From positions 101,896 through 165,895 of the forward strand of contig JAIEDA010000030.1 in NCBI GenBank assembly GCA_029068165.1: a DNA stretch of 64,000 bases. Direction: 5' to 3'. Within the stretch, counting starts at the first letter, position 1. Every line of letters starts with the position of its first letter. Positions 63,919 to 64,000 of this stretch are shown piece by piece. The notes under the pieces are model-generated. The model saw only the letters and a list, made by a program, of their open reading frames with translations, was not told where the DNA came from and did not search any database. This DNA is from Clostridia bacterium. Lineage in GTDB: Bacteria; Bacillota; Clostridia; Christensenellales; UBA3700. A program made the translations under genes and the position numbers.

Positions 63919-64000
63919 GTATACGGTAAAAATTTAAACAACAGTTGAAATTTTACTTCATATAGTTTATATTTTAGGAAGTTGTCGTGAAGCAGCCTGA

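Overview
The window comes from a low-to-moderate G+C Bacillota (Clostridia-type) chromosome. I cannot name the genus. The evidence is strict Shine-Dalgarno use with TTGACA-17-TATAAT type promoters, a PerR/reverse-rubrerythrin pair, Pta-AckA, a zinc-binding L32, the clostridial order coaD - coiled-coil gene - ylbJ - tmcAL - pta - ackA - rpmF, and a sigma-E-like promoter in front of ylbJ, which suggests a spore former. Many lipoproteins and one very large surface protein point to an uncultured, probably gut-associated, anaerobe.

Layout. 0-5 kb: a membrane-anchored protein carrying two copies of an unnamed domain, a YjbR-family gene, the rplM-rpsI operon and a CaCA cation exchanger. 5-9 kb: perR-rubrerythrin and a copper ATPase with a C-terminal CopZ-like domain that has its own internal start signals. 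9-12 kb: DAHP synthase, a stand-alone GlmU acetyltransferase domain and glmM. 12-16.5 kb: a large lipoprotein and a lipoprotein esterase. 16.5-25 kb: a complete arginine operon argGHCJBDF preceded by ArgR-type operators, then a GNAT gene and a C_GCAxxG_C_C gene. 26-35.6 kb: YccF, beta-galactosidase, YdbC-like PC4 protein, CPA2 antiporter, transglutaminase lipoprotein, AlkD-like protein. 35.7-36.5 kb: nine tRNA genes.

36.5-43.8 kb, directly downstream of the tRNAs, is an accessory region. It holds mobile-element debris, a long hairpin, a kinase gene lacking its 5' end, a truncated acetyltransferase, two ankyrin-repeat genes, several stacked terminators, a zinc-ribbon membrane protein, two XRE regulators and a small lipoprotein. 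44-53.5 kb: typA, a YfcE-type phosphodiesterase, a 1794-residue surface protein, rdgB and a PH-like membrane protein. The surface-protein promoter lies between 17-bp perfect inverted repeats. 53.5-64 kb: DUF2156 protein, aconitase-family hydratase, 5-formyl-THF cyclo-ligase, an in-frame rsmD-coaD fusion, a coiled-coil gene, ylbJ, tmcAL, pta, ackA, rpmF.

The strongest leads are the promoter flanked by inverted repeats (possible phase switch), the domain shared by the giant protein and the first gene of the window, the RsmD-CoaD fusion, the split GlmU, the nested copZ start, and several promoters so close to their start codons that the mRNAs should be leaderless. All assignments rest on reading the sequence and translated frames; no database search or fold prediction was run.
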